Positions 34,852 to 47,947 of a DNA stretch of 64,000 nt are shown here, piece after piece (position 1 is the first letter of the stretch; every line of letters starts with the position of its first letter). This stretch comes from Sphingomonas morindae (lineage in GTDB: Bacteria > Pseudomonadota > Alphaproteobacteria > Sphingomonadales > Sphingomonadaceae). A program made the position numbers and the translations under genes. The notes below the pieces were generated by a model. It was not told the DNA's origin. It saw nothing but the letters and a program-made list of their open reading frames with translations, and did no database searches. Where the stretch lies: positions 1,814,001 to 1,878,000 of the forward strand of contig NZ_CP084930.1 of NCBI RefSeq assembly GCF_023822065.1. Direction: 5' to 3'.

Positions 34852-36996
34852 ATGGCGACTTTGGTGCTGCAGACGGTGGGCGCCGCGCTCGGCGGGCCGA
34901 TCGGCGGCGCGGTCGGCGCGCTGATCGGCTATACCCTCGATCACACGCTGTTCACGCCGCGCGCGGCGCGGGGGCCGCGGCTCAACGGGCTGGCGGTGCA
35001 GGGATCGGGCTATGGCGCGGCGCTGCCGCGTCTGTTCGGGACGATGCGCGTGGCGGGCACGGTGATCTGGTCGACCGACCTGATCGAGCGGCGCGAGGAG
35101 GCCGGCGGCGGCAAGGGCCGGGGATCGACCACGCATTATAGTTATTCCGCCTCCTTCGCGGTCGCGCTGTCGGCGCGGCCGATCCAGCGGGTGGGGCGGA
35201 TCTGGGCCGAGGGCAATTTGCTGCGCGGCGCGGCGGGCGACTGGAAGAGCCCGATCGCCGGCTTCCGCCTCCATCTGGGCGACGAGGGCCAGGCGCCCGA
35301 TCCGCTGATCGCGGCCGCGCAGGGGCTGGACGCGACCCCGGCCTATCGCGGCCTCGCCTATGCCGTGTTCGAGGGGCTCGAGCTGGGGGCGTTCGGCAAC
35401 CGCATCCCGTCGCTCGGCTTCGAGGTGATCGCCGACGCGGCGCCGGTGTCGGTGGGCGAGATCGCGGCCGCGCTGAGCGACGGCGCGATCCGCGGCGGCC
35501 CGGGCGAACGGCTGACGGGCTTTGCCGCCGAGGGCGACAGCGTGCGGGGCGCGCTGGAGGCGCTGGCCGAGGCGCTGCCGATCGCGCTCGGCGAGGATGC
35601 GCAGGGGCTGGTGCTGCTCGACGAGGACGCGCCGGCGCGGCCGATCGATCCGCTGGCGCTGGGCGGCCATGGCGGCACGCGCGCGGCGCCCCGGCTGGAG
35701 ATCGAGCGGCGCGGCGAGGGCCTGCTGACCGAGGCGCTGACGCTGATGCATTATGATCCCGCGCGCGATTTCCAGCCCGGCGCGCAGACGGCGCGGCGCG
35801 GCGCGGCGGGGCGGCGCGGCGGCACGGTGGCGCTGGCGGCGGCGCTGCCGGCGGCGGCCGCGCGCGCGCTGGCCGAGGCGCGGCTGGCGCGCGACGCGGC
35901 GGCGCGCGAGACGGCGCGGGTGACGCTGTCGGCGGCGGGGCTGGCGGTGCCGGTGGGCGCGATCCTGCGCCTGCCCGATCTCGCCGGGCGCTGGCGCGTG
36001 CGCGAGCGCCGCTTCGAGGAGTGGGTGGTGACGCTCGCCTGCACCCGCCTGCCCGGCGCGGCGCCGCCGCCCCCGCCCGCCAGCCCGGGCGCGCCGGTGA
36101 TCGAGCCCGATCGCCTGTCCGGCCGGACCCGGCTGGCGCTGCTCGACCTGCCGCTGGCCGAGGCGGCGCCGCGCGACGAGCCGGCGCTGCTGATCGCCGC
36201 GCGCGGCGACGGCGCGGGCTGGCGCGGCGCGATGCTGATCGGCAGCCGCGACGAGGGGCAGGGCTGGGAGGCGATCGGCGCCACCGCGCCGCCGGCGGTG
36301 ATCGGCACGGCGGAGACGGCGCTCGCGCCCGGCGGCGCGCTGCTGGTGGACCGCCGCGCGACGCTGGTGGTGCGGCTGCCGGGCGAGACCGCGCTGGCCG
36401 GCGACGACCGGCTCGGCTGGTCGGCGGCGCGCACGCTGATGCTGGTGGGCGACGAGCTTCTCCAGTTCGGCACGGCGACGGCCTTGGGCGACGGGCGCTT
36501 CCGCCTGTCCACGCTGCTGCGCGGGCGGCGCGGCACCGAATGGGCGATGGCGCTGCACCAGCCGGGCGAGCGCGTGGTGCTGATCGAGCCTACGTCGCTG
36601 CGCCGCTGGCCGCTGCCGCTGGCCGCGCTCGGCACGCGGCTGCGCGTGTCGGCGAGCGGGGTCGGCGATGCCGAGCCGGCCGAGGCGGCGCTGCGCTTCA
36701 TGGGCGCGGCGCTGGCGCCGCCCGCGCCGGTGGCGGGACGGATGCGGCGGCGCGGCGCGGGGGTGCGGATCGAGTGGGTGCGCCGCAGCCGCCAGGGCTG
36801 GGACTGGCGCGACGGCGGCGAGGCGCCGCTCGGCGAGGAGCGCGAGCGCTATCGCGTGACGGTGGAGGGCGCTCCCCCACACGAGACCGACCGGCCCTGG
36901 CTGGAGCTGGCGGCGGCGCGCCCCGGCCTGTCGGTCACGATCGAGCAGCTCGGCACCGTCGCCGCCTCGCCGCCGCTCCGGCTGGTCCTGCCCTGA
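34852..36996 (+). CDS. GTA megatron / tail fibre-baseplate protein (gp15), short form
   Basis: A 714-aa protein. The N-terminus (MATLVLQTVGAALGGPIGGAVGALIGYTLD) and the following beta-rich region (SYSASFAVALSARPIQRVGRIWAEGNLLRG; FGNRIPSLGFEVIAD) are the usual GTA gp15 start. The C-terminus has the phage tail fold with SAARTLMLVGDELLQFGTATALGDGRFRLSTLLRGRRGTEWAM. RcGTA gp15 is about 1300 aa and contains a glycosidase-like TIM barrel that I do not see here. Confidence 0.88.
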   Translation: MATLVLQTVGAALGGPIGGAVGALIGYTLDHTLFTPRAARGPRLNGLAVQGSGYGAALPRLFGTMRVAGTVIWSTDLIERREEAGGGKGRGSTTHYSYSASFAVALSARPIQRVGRIWAEGNLLRGAAGDWKSPIAGFRLHLGDEGQAPDPLIAAAQGLDATPAYRGLAYAVFEGLELGAFGNRIPSLGFEVIADAAPVSVGEIAAALSDGAIRGGPGERLTGFAAEGDSVRGALEALAEALPIALGEDAQGLVLLDEDAPARPIDPLALGGHGGTRAAPRLEIERRGEGLLTEALTLMHYDPARDFQPGAQTARRGAAGRRGGTVALAAALPAAAARALAEARLARDAAARETARVTLSAAGLAVPVGAILRLPDLAGRWRVRERRFEEWVVTLACTRLPGAAPPPPPASPGAPVIEPDRLSGRTRLALLDLPLAEAAPRDEPALLIAARGDGAGWRGAMLIGSRDEGQGWEAIGATAPPAVIGTAETALAPGGALLVDRRATLVVRLPGETALAGDDRLGWSAARTLMLVGDELLQFGTATALGDGRFRLSTLLRGRRGTEWAMALHQPGERVVLIEPTSLRRWPLPLAALGTRLRVSASGVGDAEPAEAALRFMGAALAPPAPVAGRMRRRGAGVRIEWVRRSRQGWDWRDGGEAPLGEERERYRVTVEGAPPHETDRPWLELAAARPGLSVTIEQLGTVAASPPLRLVLP

Positions 36997-37024
36997 ATGA
37001 CGCTGTCACGCCAAGGAGATCGAT

Positions 37025-37525
37025 ATGGCCGACGAGACACCCTGGCTGCGCCTGCCGCTGCTCGCGCCCGGCCAGGCGCAGAAGGAGCTTTTCCACAATG
37101 AGGCGCTCGCTTTGCTCGACGGGGTGGCGCAGCTCGCGGTCGCGGGCCTCGGGCTGACGGCACCCCCGGCCGCGCCCAGGCCGGGCCAGTGCTGGATTGT
37201 CGGGGCCGCGGCGACGGGTGAGTTTGCCGGCCAAGATCAGGCACTTGCCATCTGGACCGAGGGAGGGTGGCGGTTCGTGGCGGCGCGGCCGGGCATGACC
37301 GGCTGGCTGATCCCCGACGGCCTGCCGGTACGCTTCGAGGACGATCGCTGGACGGTCGGCGAGCTGTGCGCCAAGCGCCTGAAAATAGGCGGCCGACAGG
37401 TGGTAGGAATGCAACAGTCGGCCGTGGCACTGCCGAGCGGCGGGAGCAATCCGGATGCCGAGGCGCGGGCCGCAATTTCGCGGATCGTTACGGCGCTGGT
37501 TGCGCATGGGCTGATCGCCCCCTAA
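37025..37525 (+). CDS. DUF2793 protein at the end of the GTA cluster
   Basis: A 166-aa DUF2793 protein. The opening ETPWLRLPLLAPGQAQKELFHNEALALLDG is the family hallmark, followed by GQCWIVGAAATGEFAGQDQALAIWTEGGWRFV. The family is found beside GTA and phage tail genes and is a likely tail-tip or receptor-binding component. GGAGAT precedes ATG 37025. Confidence 0.85.
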   Translation: MADETPWLRLPLLAPGQAQKELFHNEALALLDGVAQLAVAGLGLTAPPAAPRPGQCWIVGAAATGEFAGQDQALAIWTEGGWRFVAARPGMTGWLIPDGLPVRFEDDRWTVGELCAKRLKIGGRQVVGMQQSAVALPSGGSNPDAEARAAISRIVTALVAHGLIAP

Positions 37526-37675
37526 AAAAAGTTCGGTTGCGAGGAAACCGGATGCCGCCTTGCGTGTTTGAGCGTCGCTTGCTGGGGCGGAATTCTCGCG
37601 AAGCCGCTGTGGTTTCTCGGCAACAGAGTGGGAATATGCGCGCTTGCGCGGATACCCCGCAGGGACTAGGCATTC

Positions 37676-37702
37676 TTCGTTTCCGTTAGGGAACTGAACG
37701 AA
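37676..37702 (+). other. Possible 5' UTR hairpin of ompA mRNA
   Basis: TTCGTT (37676-37681) pairs with AACGAA (37697-37702), with a short inner TCC/GGA stem. It lies just before the AAAGGGG ribosome site. A clear -10/-35 was not found in the 188-bp intergenic stretch. Confidence 0.35.
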
Positions 37703-37713
37703 AGGGGATTAAC

Positions 37714-38823
<1,110 letters not shown>

Positions 38824-38839
38824 GGCGATCCTTCTTCCC

Positions 38840-38910
38840 GAACCCCGGGCGACCGGGGTTCGTGGACGAGGCGAAAAGGGGGAGTCGGCGCAGGCCGGCT
38901 CCCCTTTTTT
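38840..38910 (+). terminator. Hairpin plus rho-independent terminator after ompA
   Basis: A 9-bp hairpin with GCGA tetraloop (38840-38861) is followed by an 11-bp stem (38879-38889 with 38894-38904, one G-T pair) and six T residues (38905-38910). The second element is a classical terminator; the first probably protects the 3' end. Confidence 0.85.
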
Positions 38911-38969
38911 CATGCCCGGGCGCGCGCACGCCGCCCCGAGGGGCGGTCCCCAGCCCGCGACACAAAATC

Positions 38970-39524
38970 TTACAAAGCCGCGTCCGGCCCCAGCGGCAGG
39001 CGCAGCACCGGCGCGTAGCGGGCGCCATCGCGGCCGAGCAGGCTCTCGTAGAGCCGCACCTCGGTGAAGCGGAAGGCGAGCGCGGGCGGCGCCGGCAGCT
39101 GCGCCGCCGCGGCTTCGGGCACCGCCAGCGAACGCGGCAGGCGGGCGGTGGTGATATGCGGTCGATAGGCGCGCGGATCGGGCGCGATGCCGGCGGCGCG
39201 GAGCAGCCGATCGACCTTGTCATGCAGCGCGCGAAGCTCGGAAATCGGGCCGATTCCAACCCATAGGCTGTCCGCCCGGCCCTTGTGCGCGAAGCATCCC
39301 AGGCCTTCGAGCCGGGCCTCGATGGCGGGGTGGTGCAGCCCCGACAGCGCCACCGCGATATCCTCCGCGACCTGGCCATTCTGCTCGCCCAGGAAGCGCA
39401 GCGTGCAGTGGAGCTGCTCGTCCGTCTGCCAGCGCGCGCCGGCGATGCCGCCCTGCACCGCGCGGATCGCGGCGCGGATCGCCGGCGGGGGGTGCAGGGC
39501 CACGAACAGGCGGTGATGGGCCAT
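38970..39524 (-). CDS. thpR: RNA 2',3'-cyclic phosphodiesterase (2H superfamily)
   Basis: A 184-aa 2H phosphoesterase. The two catalytic H-x-T motifs are H39-C-T41 (EQLHCTLRF) and H123-I-T125 (YRPHITTAR). Start RLFVALHPPPAIRAAI is typical of ThpR. It acts on 2',3'-cyclic phosphate RNA ends in the cytoplasm. ATG 39524 is chosen from the family start MAHHRLF. It is divergent from the Bax inhibitor gene. Confidence 0.9.
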   Translation of the reverse strand: MAHHRLFVALHPPPAIRAAIRAVQGGIAGARWQTDEQLHCTLRFLGEQNGQVAEDIAVALSGLHHPAIEARLEGLGCFAHKGRADSLWVGIGPISELRALHDKVDRLLRAAGIAPDPRAYRPHITTARLPRSLAVPEAAAAQLPAPPALAFRFTEVRLYESLLGRDGARYAPVLRLPLGPDAAL

Positions 39525-39552
39525 GGCGCTCCTCTCGCGCGCCCGGTTTCGC

Positions 39553-39581
39553 TTGAAAGGCGACGGGCGAAGGCTGATATT
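39553..39581 (+). promoter_or_regulatory. Sigma-70 promoter for the Bax inhibitor-1 gene
   Basis: TTGAAA (39553-39558), 17-nt spacer, GATATT (39576-39581): good -35 and fair -10 elements, 45 nt ahead of ATG 39627. Confidence 0.55.
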
Positions 39582-39626
39582 GGCGATGTCGGCGACGTTC
39601 GTCGACAACGAGGAGAGTGTATTTCG

Positions 39627-40370
39627 ATGGCTAACTGGTCTGACCCCCGGACGACCGCGGTGCCCCGTGCCGCGACGGGCGCGCGCGAAGCCGCCTTCGA
39701 CACGGGGCTGCGCACCTATATGCTGTCCGTGTACAACTATATGACGTCGGGCGTGCTGCTCACCGGCATCGTCGCCCTGCTGTTCGCCTCGGGCGGGATC
39801 AACTCGCCGGCGGCGCAGGTCTTCCTGCATGGCGGGCCGCTGCGCTGGGTGGTGATGCTGGCGCCGCTGGGCGTGGTGATGTGGCTGAGCTTCGGGATCA
39901 ACCGCCTGTCGGAAAACGGCGCCAAGGCGCTGTTCTGGCTGTACGCGGTGCTGATGGGCCTGTCGCTCTCGTCGATCCTGCTCGTCTATACGGGCAGCTC
40001 GGTCGCCCAGGCCTTTTTCGCCACCGCCGCCGGCTTCGGCGCGCTGAGCCTCTATGGCTACACCACCAAGCGCGATCTCACCGCGATGGGGAGCTTCTTC
40101 ATCGTCGGCGTGGTCGGCCTGATCGTCGCCATGCTGATCAACATGTTCGTCCGCTCGACCGCGATGGACCTGATCATTTCGGCGGTGGGCGTGCTGCTCT
40201 TCGCCGGGCTCACCGCCTATGACACGCAGCGCATCAAGAGCGGCTATTTCGCGGTGCGCGGCACGGCGCTGCAGACCAAGTCGGCGATCATGGGCGCGCT
40301 CCAGCTGTATCTCGACTTTGTGAACATGTTCATGTTCCTGCTTCGCTTCATGGGCAATCAGCGCAACTAG
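39627..40370 (+). CDS. Bax inhibitor-1/YccA family membrane protein
   Basis: A 247-aa inner membrane protein with seven hydrophobic helices and a hydrophilic N-terminus. Family motifs: FDTGLRTYMLSVYNYMTSGVLLTGIVALL, the central GALSLYGYTTKRDLTAMG and the C-terminal LFAGLTAYDTQRIK with conserved Asp, ending ALQLYLDFVNMFMFLLRFMG. Members act as pH-dependent calcium leak channels or protease-linked proteins. AGGAGAG lies upstream. A terminator follows. Confidence 0.92.
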   Translation: MANWSDPRTTAVPRAATGAREAAFDTGLRTYMLSVYNYMTSGVLLTGIVALLFASGGINSPAAQVFLHGGPLRWVVMLAPLGVVMWLSFGINRLSENGAKALFWLYAVLMGLSLSSILLVYTGSSVAQAFFATAAGFGALSLYGYTTKRDLTAMGSFFIVGVVGLIVAMLINMFVRSTAMDLIISAVGVLLFAGLTAYDTQRIKSGYFAVRGTALQTKSAIMGALQLYLDFVNMFMFLLRFMGNQRN

Positions 40371-40397
40371 GCGCGGCGTTCCCGCTGACGAGATCGA

Positions 40398-40426
40398 GGC
40401 CCGGCGGCGCTCCGCCGGGCCTTTTT
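40398..40426 (+). terminator. Rho-independent terminator
   Basis: A perfect 10-bp stem (40398-40407 with 40412-40421), 4-nt loop and five T residues. It ends the Bax inhibitor gene and lies between convergent genes. Confidence 0.9.
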
Positions 40427-40437
40427 CGTGCCCGCGA

Positions 40438-42374
<1,937 letters not shown>

Positions 42375-42469
42375 GGCGGCGGCGGCGCGCCCGTGCAGGA
42401 CGCTTGCCGGGCGCGGGCCCGCGCGGCTAAGGCTATGCAATCGATAAGCCGTAATGAACGGACGACCGG

Positions 42470-43519
42470 GTGGCGAGAGCAAGGGCACAGCGCAACGCGA
42501 CGATCACCGATGTCGCGCGCGAGGCGCAGGTGTCGATCAAGACCGTGTCGCGTGTCTTCAACGACGAACCCAATGTCCGCCCGGCCACGCGCGACAAGGT
42601 GCGCGCCGTGGCCAAGGACCTGGATTATCATCCCAACGCCGCCGCGCGCAGCCTGGCGGGACGGCGCACCCATTTGCTGGGCCTGGCCTATGGCTCGGTC
42701 AGCCCCAATTATGTCTACGACATCCAGAAGGGCGCTGCGGCGCGGCTGGAGGCGGACCGCTACCGGCTGGTGGTGATGCCCTTCGTGGAGGGCGAGGAGG
42801 CGCCGGCGCGGATGCGGGCGCTGGCGCGCACCTCGGCGGTGGACGGGCTGGTGCTGGTGCCGCCGCTGGGCGACGACGCCGCGACGCTCGCCGCGATCGA
42901 GCAATCGGGCCTGCCCTATGTGCGGATCGCGCCGACCCGCGGCGAATCGCGCGCGCCCGACGTCTCGATGGACGATCGCGCGGCGGTGGACGATGTCGTC
43001 GCGCATCTCGCCGCGCTCGGCCATCGCCGCATCGCCATCGTGCGCGGCCGCCCCAACCATAGCTCGACCGCGATCCGCTTCGCCGCCTTCAAGGAATCGC
43101 TCGAGCGGCGGAACCTCGCCTATCGCGCCGAGCTGAGCGTGGAAGGCGACTACACCTTCGCCTCGGGGCTGGAGGCGGGGCGCCAGCTGCTCGCGCTGGC
43201 CGAGCCGCCGAGCGCGATCTTCGCCTCGAACGACGACATGGCCGCCGGCGTGCTGAGCGCCGCGCACGAGGCGGGGGTGGCGGTGCCGCGCCGCCTCTCG
43301 ATCGTCGGCTTCGACGACAGCACCATCGCGCAGGTGGTGTGGCCCCGGCTCACCACCATCCACCAGCCGACCTGCGACATGGCGCATGCCGCCGTGGACG
43401 CGCTGCTGGCGCTGATCCAGGGGCGCCCCTCGCCGGCGCATATCGTGCTGCCGCACCGGCTGATCGATCGCGGCTCGACGGCGGCGGCGGCGGACGCGGC
43501 GGCCGAGCCGGCACTGTAG
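42470..43519 (+). CDS. LacI-family transcriptional regulator
   Basis: A 349-aa sugar-responsive repressor. The DNA-binding helix-turn-helix and hinge are ATITDVAREAQVSIKTVSRVFNDEPNVRPATRDKVRAVAKDLDYHPNAAARSLAG. The periplasmic-binding-like domain follows (LVLVPPLGDDAATLAAIEQSG; IFASNDDMAAGVL; SIVGFDDSTIAQVVWPRLTTI). GTG 42470 is the start. No sugar operon lies next to it, so the target is probably elsewhere. Confidence 0.9.
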   Translation: MARARAQRNATITDVAREAQVSIKTVSRVFNDEPNVRPATRDKVRAVAKDLDYHPNAAARSLAGRRTHLLGLAYGSVSPNYVYDIQKGAAARLEADRYRLVVMPFVEGEEAPARMRALARTSAVDGLVLVPPLGDDAATLAAIEQSGLPYVRIAPTRGESRAPDVSMDDRAAVDDVVAHLAALGHRRIAIVRGRPNHSSTAIRFAAFKESLERRNLAYRAELSVEGDYTFASGLEAGRQLLALAEPPSAIFASNDDMAAGVLSAAHEAGVAVPRRLSIVGFDDSTIAQVVWPRLTTIHQPTCDMAHAAVDALLALIQGRPSPAHIVLPHRLIDRGSTAAAADAAAEPAL

Positions 43520-43566
43520 CGCGGGCGCGCGCGGGAGGGATTCGGCCCTTCGCCCGCTGGGGCAAT

Positions 43567-43582
43567 GCGGGCATCCGCCCGC
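43567..43582. terminator. Small hairpin between convergent genes
   Basis: GCGGGC-ATCC-GCCCGC forms a 6-bp stem between the lacI-type gene and leuD. It lacks a U-run; weak evidence as a shared terminator. Confidence 0.4.
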
Positions 43583-43592
43583 GGGGGAGATC

Positions 43593-44185
43593 TCAGCCGG
43601 CGGCGCCGCCGATCCAGGGCTGGTCCTGCGCGAGCCGGGCCTCGAACGCGGCGATGGCGGGATCCATCTCGAGCGTGATGCCGATCTCGTCCAGGCCCTT
43701 GAGCAGGCAATCGCGGCGGAAGGGATCGATCGCGAAGGCGAAGCGATCCTGAAAGGGCGTCGTCACCGTCTGGCTTTCGAGATCGACGGTGATCGGATGC
43801 TCGGCGGCGACGGCGAGCAGCCGGTCCACCGCCGGCTGCGGCAGGACGACGGTGAGGATGCCGTTCTTGAAGGCATTGCCGGCATGGATATCCGAAAAGC
43901 TCGGCGCGATGACAACGCGCAGCCCCATATCGGCCATCGCCCAGGCGGCATGTTCGCGGCTCGAGCCGCAGCCGTAATTCTCGCCCGCGATGAGGATCGG
44001 CGCGCCCGCGAAGCGGGGATCGTCGAACACATTGCCGGGCTCGGCGCGGATCGTCTCGAAGGCGCCGCGGCCAAGCCCCTCGCGCGTGACCGTCTTCAGC
44101 CAATGGGCGGGGATGATGATATCGGTATCGATATTGGGCCGGCCGAGCGGATAGGCGCGGCCCTCGACGCGGGTGACGGGCTGCA

Positions 44186-44186
<1 letters not shown>
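43593..44186 (-). CDS. leuD: 3-isopropylmalate dehydratase small subunit
   Basis: A 197-aa swivelling domain subunit of isopropylmalate isomerase in leucine biosynthesis. Family motifs: [16 protein letters not shown] and [16 protein letters not shown], both substrate-binding. The start [14 protein letters not shown] at ATG 44186 overlaps the leuC stop by one base (TGATG). Confidence 0.95.
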
Positions 44187-45616
<1,430 letters not shown>

Positions 45617-45686
45617 GATCGGCGCGCCATAGCGAAGTTCGCCGCTTTTGTCTCGCCCGCGATCCGGCTAGGCGCGGCGCGAGGAG

Positions 45687-46487
45687 ATGGTCATGCCGGT
45701 ACCGCCGCCCCCGCCGCCCCCGCCGCCGTCGCTTGCCGCACCGGCCCTGCCCGCCGCGCGGCCCGTGCGCCGGCTTCCCGCCGCCGACGCGCACCAGGGG
45801 GTCGCGGCCGGGGGCGACGCGCTCTACGCGATCGACGACAGCGCGATCGCCAGGCTCGATCCGGCGAGCGGGCGCGTGGTGCGCCGCTGGCAGGGCGATC
45901 CGGCGCGCTATCCGCACATCAATTCCTGCATCGTGCGCGGCGCCCGGCTGATCTGCGCCGCCTCCAGCTATCCGGCGGTGCCGATGTGGAGCCGGATGGA
46001 GGTGTTCGACGCCGTCAGCCTGCGCCCGCTGGCGAGCCGGCGGATCGACGGGCCGGGCTCGCTCACCTGGCTCGACTGGCACAAGGGCGGCTGGTGGGCC
46101 TGCTACGCCAATTATGACGGCAAGGGCGGGGTGCCCGGCCGCGACCATGCGGCGACCCGGCTGGTCCGCTACGACCGGCATTTCCGCGAGACCGGCCGCT
46201 GGCCGCTGCCGCCGGCGCTGCTCGACCGGCTGGCGCCGCGCAGCGCCTCGGGCGGAGCCTGGGGCGCGGACGGCCTGCTCTACATGACCGGGCACGACCG
46301 GCCCGAACTCTATGCCGTGCGCGTGCCCGCCACGGGCGACCGGCTGACCTTGGTCGCCACCATCGCGACTCCCACCGGCGGCCAGGCGATCAGCTGGGAT
46401 CCGCGCCGCCCGCGCCTTCTCTGGTCGATCGACCGCGCCGGATCGGCGGTGGTGGCGAGCCAGGTGCCGCCCGTGGCGGCGCGCTGA
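45687..46487 (+). CDS. Beta-propeller-like protein, unknown function
   Basis: A 266-aa protein. After a proline run (residues ~5-14) it has repeats of beta-propeller character (LYAIDDSAIARLDPASGRVVRRWQGDP; LTWLDWHKGGWWACYANYDG; LYMTGHDRPELYAVRVPATGD). I do not recognise a named family; similarity to exported propeller proteins suggests an extracytoplasmic role, but no clear signal peptide is seen. GAGGAG precedes ATG 45687. Confidence 0.6.
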   Translation: MVMPVPPPPPPPPPSLAAPALPAARPVRRLPAADAHQGVAAGGDALYAIDDSAIARLDPASGRVVRRWQGDPARYPHINSCIVRGARLICAASSYPAVPMWSRMEVFDAVSLRPLASRRIDGPGSLTWLDWHKGGWWACYANYDGKGGVPGRDHAATRLVRYDRHFRETGRWPLPPALLDRLAPRSASGGAWGADGLLYMTGHDRPELYAVRVPATGDRLTLVATIATPTGGQAISWDPRRPRLLWSIDRAGSAVVASQVPPVAAR

Positions 46488-46507
46488 GCCGTGCCCGCGC
46501 GGCCGCT

Positions 46508-46786
46508 TCAGGGCGCCTTGCTGGGGCTGTTGGCGTTGCCGCCGACATCCTCTTCGCCGAGCTGGCCGCTGCCATGATAGGCCTGGCCGCTCTGCCCGCC
46601 ATGGCCGAGAAAGCGGCCCGGGCCCTTGCCCTTGCTCGGGCTCTCGCCATGGGGATAGGCGCCGCCGCCGGATTCGCCGGCCGCCGCCGCCGCGCCCCGG
46701 CGCGAGGCGAGTTCGCCTTCCGGCTGATCGGAACGCGGCGTGGTGCCCTCGCCATCGGCCTGCATCGGCTGCTTGTCGTCGCTCAT
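46508..46786 (-). CDS. Small disordered Gly-rich protein, possibly stress-induced
   Basis: A 92-aa hydrophilic, low-complexity protein (GESGGGAYPHGESPSKGKGPGRFLGHGGQSGQAYHGSG) with no hydrophobic core. The repeated Gly/Ser/Lys pattern resembles small desiccation or general stress proteins. AAGGAG is well placed before the ATG, and a candidate EcfG promoter lies upstream. No family recognised. Confidence 0.6.
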   Translation of the reverse strand: MSDDKQPMQADGEGTTPRSDQPEGELASRRGAAAAAGESGGGAYPHGESPSKGKGPGRFLGHGGQSGQAYHGSGQLGEEDVGGNANSPSKAP

Positions 46787-46833
46787 AACCTGCTCCTTGG
46801 CCCCGCGCGCAACGCCGTGGCTCTGAAAGGATC

Positions 46834-46858
46834 AACGCCGCGTTGAAGGCGATGTTCA
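46834..46858 (-). promoter_or_regulatory. Candidate EcfG promoter for small stress protein
   Basis: On the minus strand, TGAAC (46858-46854), 16-nt spacer, CGTT (46837-46834): one mismatch from consensus. It overlaps a CAACG-CCG-CGTTG palindrome (46833-46845). Confidence 0.42.
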
Positions 46859-46919
46859 TCCCGTCGCCGGCCGGCGACGGGCGCCTGCCGCCACCGCACC
46901 GAAGGGCCAGCCGATCCCC

Positions 46920-47918
46920 ATGCCGCGCAATCCCTATTATTCCGGGCCGCCGAGCGACCATTTCGACGGCGCGCGTTTCTTCAACCCCGGCCAGCCGACC
47001 ACCGATCGCGGGCTGCGCGACATTCTGCGCTGGCAACGCGGTCGGCAGGCGGTGGCCTGGCCGCGCCAGGTGCCGATCGTGCCGGCGCGGCCCGAGCCGC
47101 GGCTGGCGGGGCTGCGCGTCACCATGGTGGGCCATGCCACGCTGCTGATCCAGGTGGACGGGCTCAACCTGCTCACCGATCCGGTCTGGTCCGCGCGCGC
47201 GAGCCCGTTCCGCTTCGCCGGTCCGAAGCGGGTGACCGCGCCCGGCATCGCCTTCGACGATCTGCCGCCGATCGACGCGGTGCTGCTCAGCCACAATCAT
47301 TACGACCATCTCGACATCGCCACGCTGCGCCGGCTGCACGCGCGCCACGCGCCGCTGATGGTGATGCCGCTCGGCAACGATGCGATCGTGCGCGCGGCGG
47401 TGCCGGGCGCGCGCCTGCTGACCGGCGACTGGCACGACCGGCTGCGGCTGGGCCCCGCCGCCGAGGTGACGCTGACCCGCGCCAACCATTGGTCCGCGCG
47501 CGGCCTGCGCGACCGGCGCATGGCGCTGTGGGCGGGCTTCTGGCTGCACAGCCGCAGCGCGAGCCTGTGGTTCGCGGGCGATACCGGCTATGGCGACGGC
47601 ACCATCTTCCCCGCCATGCGCGCGCGTTTCGGCAGCCCCGACGTGGCGCTGATCCCGATCGGCGCCTATGAGCCGCGCTGGTTCATGGCGGCGCAGCATG
47701 TCGATCCGGCGGAGGCGGTGCGGATCTTCGAGGCGGTCGGCGCGCGCCGCGCGCTGGGCATCCATTGGGGCTGTTTCCGCCTGACCGACGAAGCCCGCGA
47801 GGCGCCCGTGGCGGCGCTGGCCGAGGCGCTCGCGGCGGCGGACATCGCGCCCGACCGCTTCGTCGCGGCGGTGGCGGGCGGCGTCTACGGCTTCGCCGGC
47901 GGCGACGGCGCGGGCTGA
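46920..47918 (+). CDS. MBL-fold metallohydrolase, NAPE-PLD-like
   Basis: A 332-aa metallo-beta-lactamase fold enzyme. The zinc motif H125-x-H127-x-D129-H130 is in LLSHNHYDHLD; more ligands are in RANHWSARGL, WFAGDTGYGDG and LGIHWGCF. The pattern matches the N-acyl-phosphatidylethanolamine phospholipase D-like subgroup (UlaG-like). It may act on membrane lipids, which is inference. Confidence 0.85.
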   Translation: MPRNPYYSGPPSDHFDGARFFNPGQPTTDRGLRDILRWQRGRQAVAWPRQVPIVPARPEPRLAGLRVTMVGHATLLIQVDGLNLLTDPVWSARASPFRFAGPKRVTAPGIAFDDLPPIDAVLLSHNHYDHLDIATLRRLHARHAPLMVMPLGNDAIVRAAVPGARLLTGDWHDRLRLGPAAEVTLTRANHWSARGLRDRRMALWAGFWLHSRSASLWFAGDTGYGDGTIFPAMRARFGSPDVALIPIGAYEPRWFMAAQHVDPAEAVRIFEAVGARRALGIHWGCFRLTDEAREAPVAALAEALAAADIAPDRFVAAVAGGVYGFAGGDGAG

Positions 47919-47947
47919 GCGGGGGGCGTGGGGTGGCGGATCGGGAA

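Larger units (their letters stand above)
23582..37525 (+). mobile_element. Gene transfer agent (RcGTA-type) structural cluster
   Basis: Nineteen consecutive same-strand genes follow the canonical order of the Rhodobacter capsulatus GTA (g1 to g15 equivalents), mostly with 4-nt or 8-nt stop-start overlaps. No integrase, replication, repressor or lysis gene is present, and all main open frames are intact. That pattern indicates a vertically kept GTA rather than a prophage. Head-spike, lysis and regulatory genes would be elsewhere on the chromosome. Confidence 0.9.

Noticed and set aside
30153-36882. Long antisense open frames across the GTA tail genes
   Set aside because: Their translations are low-complexity Arg/Ala/His sequence without domains, while the plus strand encodes recognisable GTA proteins in canonical order.
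23582-37525. Interpretation as an active prophage
   Set aside because: No integrase, att repeats, repressor, replication or lysis genes; gene order and content match gene transfer agents.
42420-42469. Possible LacI operator upstream of the LacI-family gene
   Set aside because: Only a poor imperfect repeat around ATCGAT; too weak to call.
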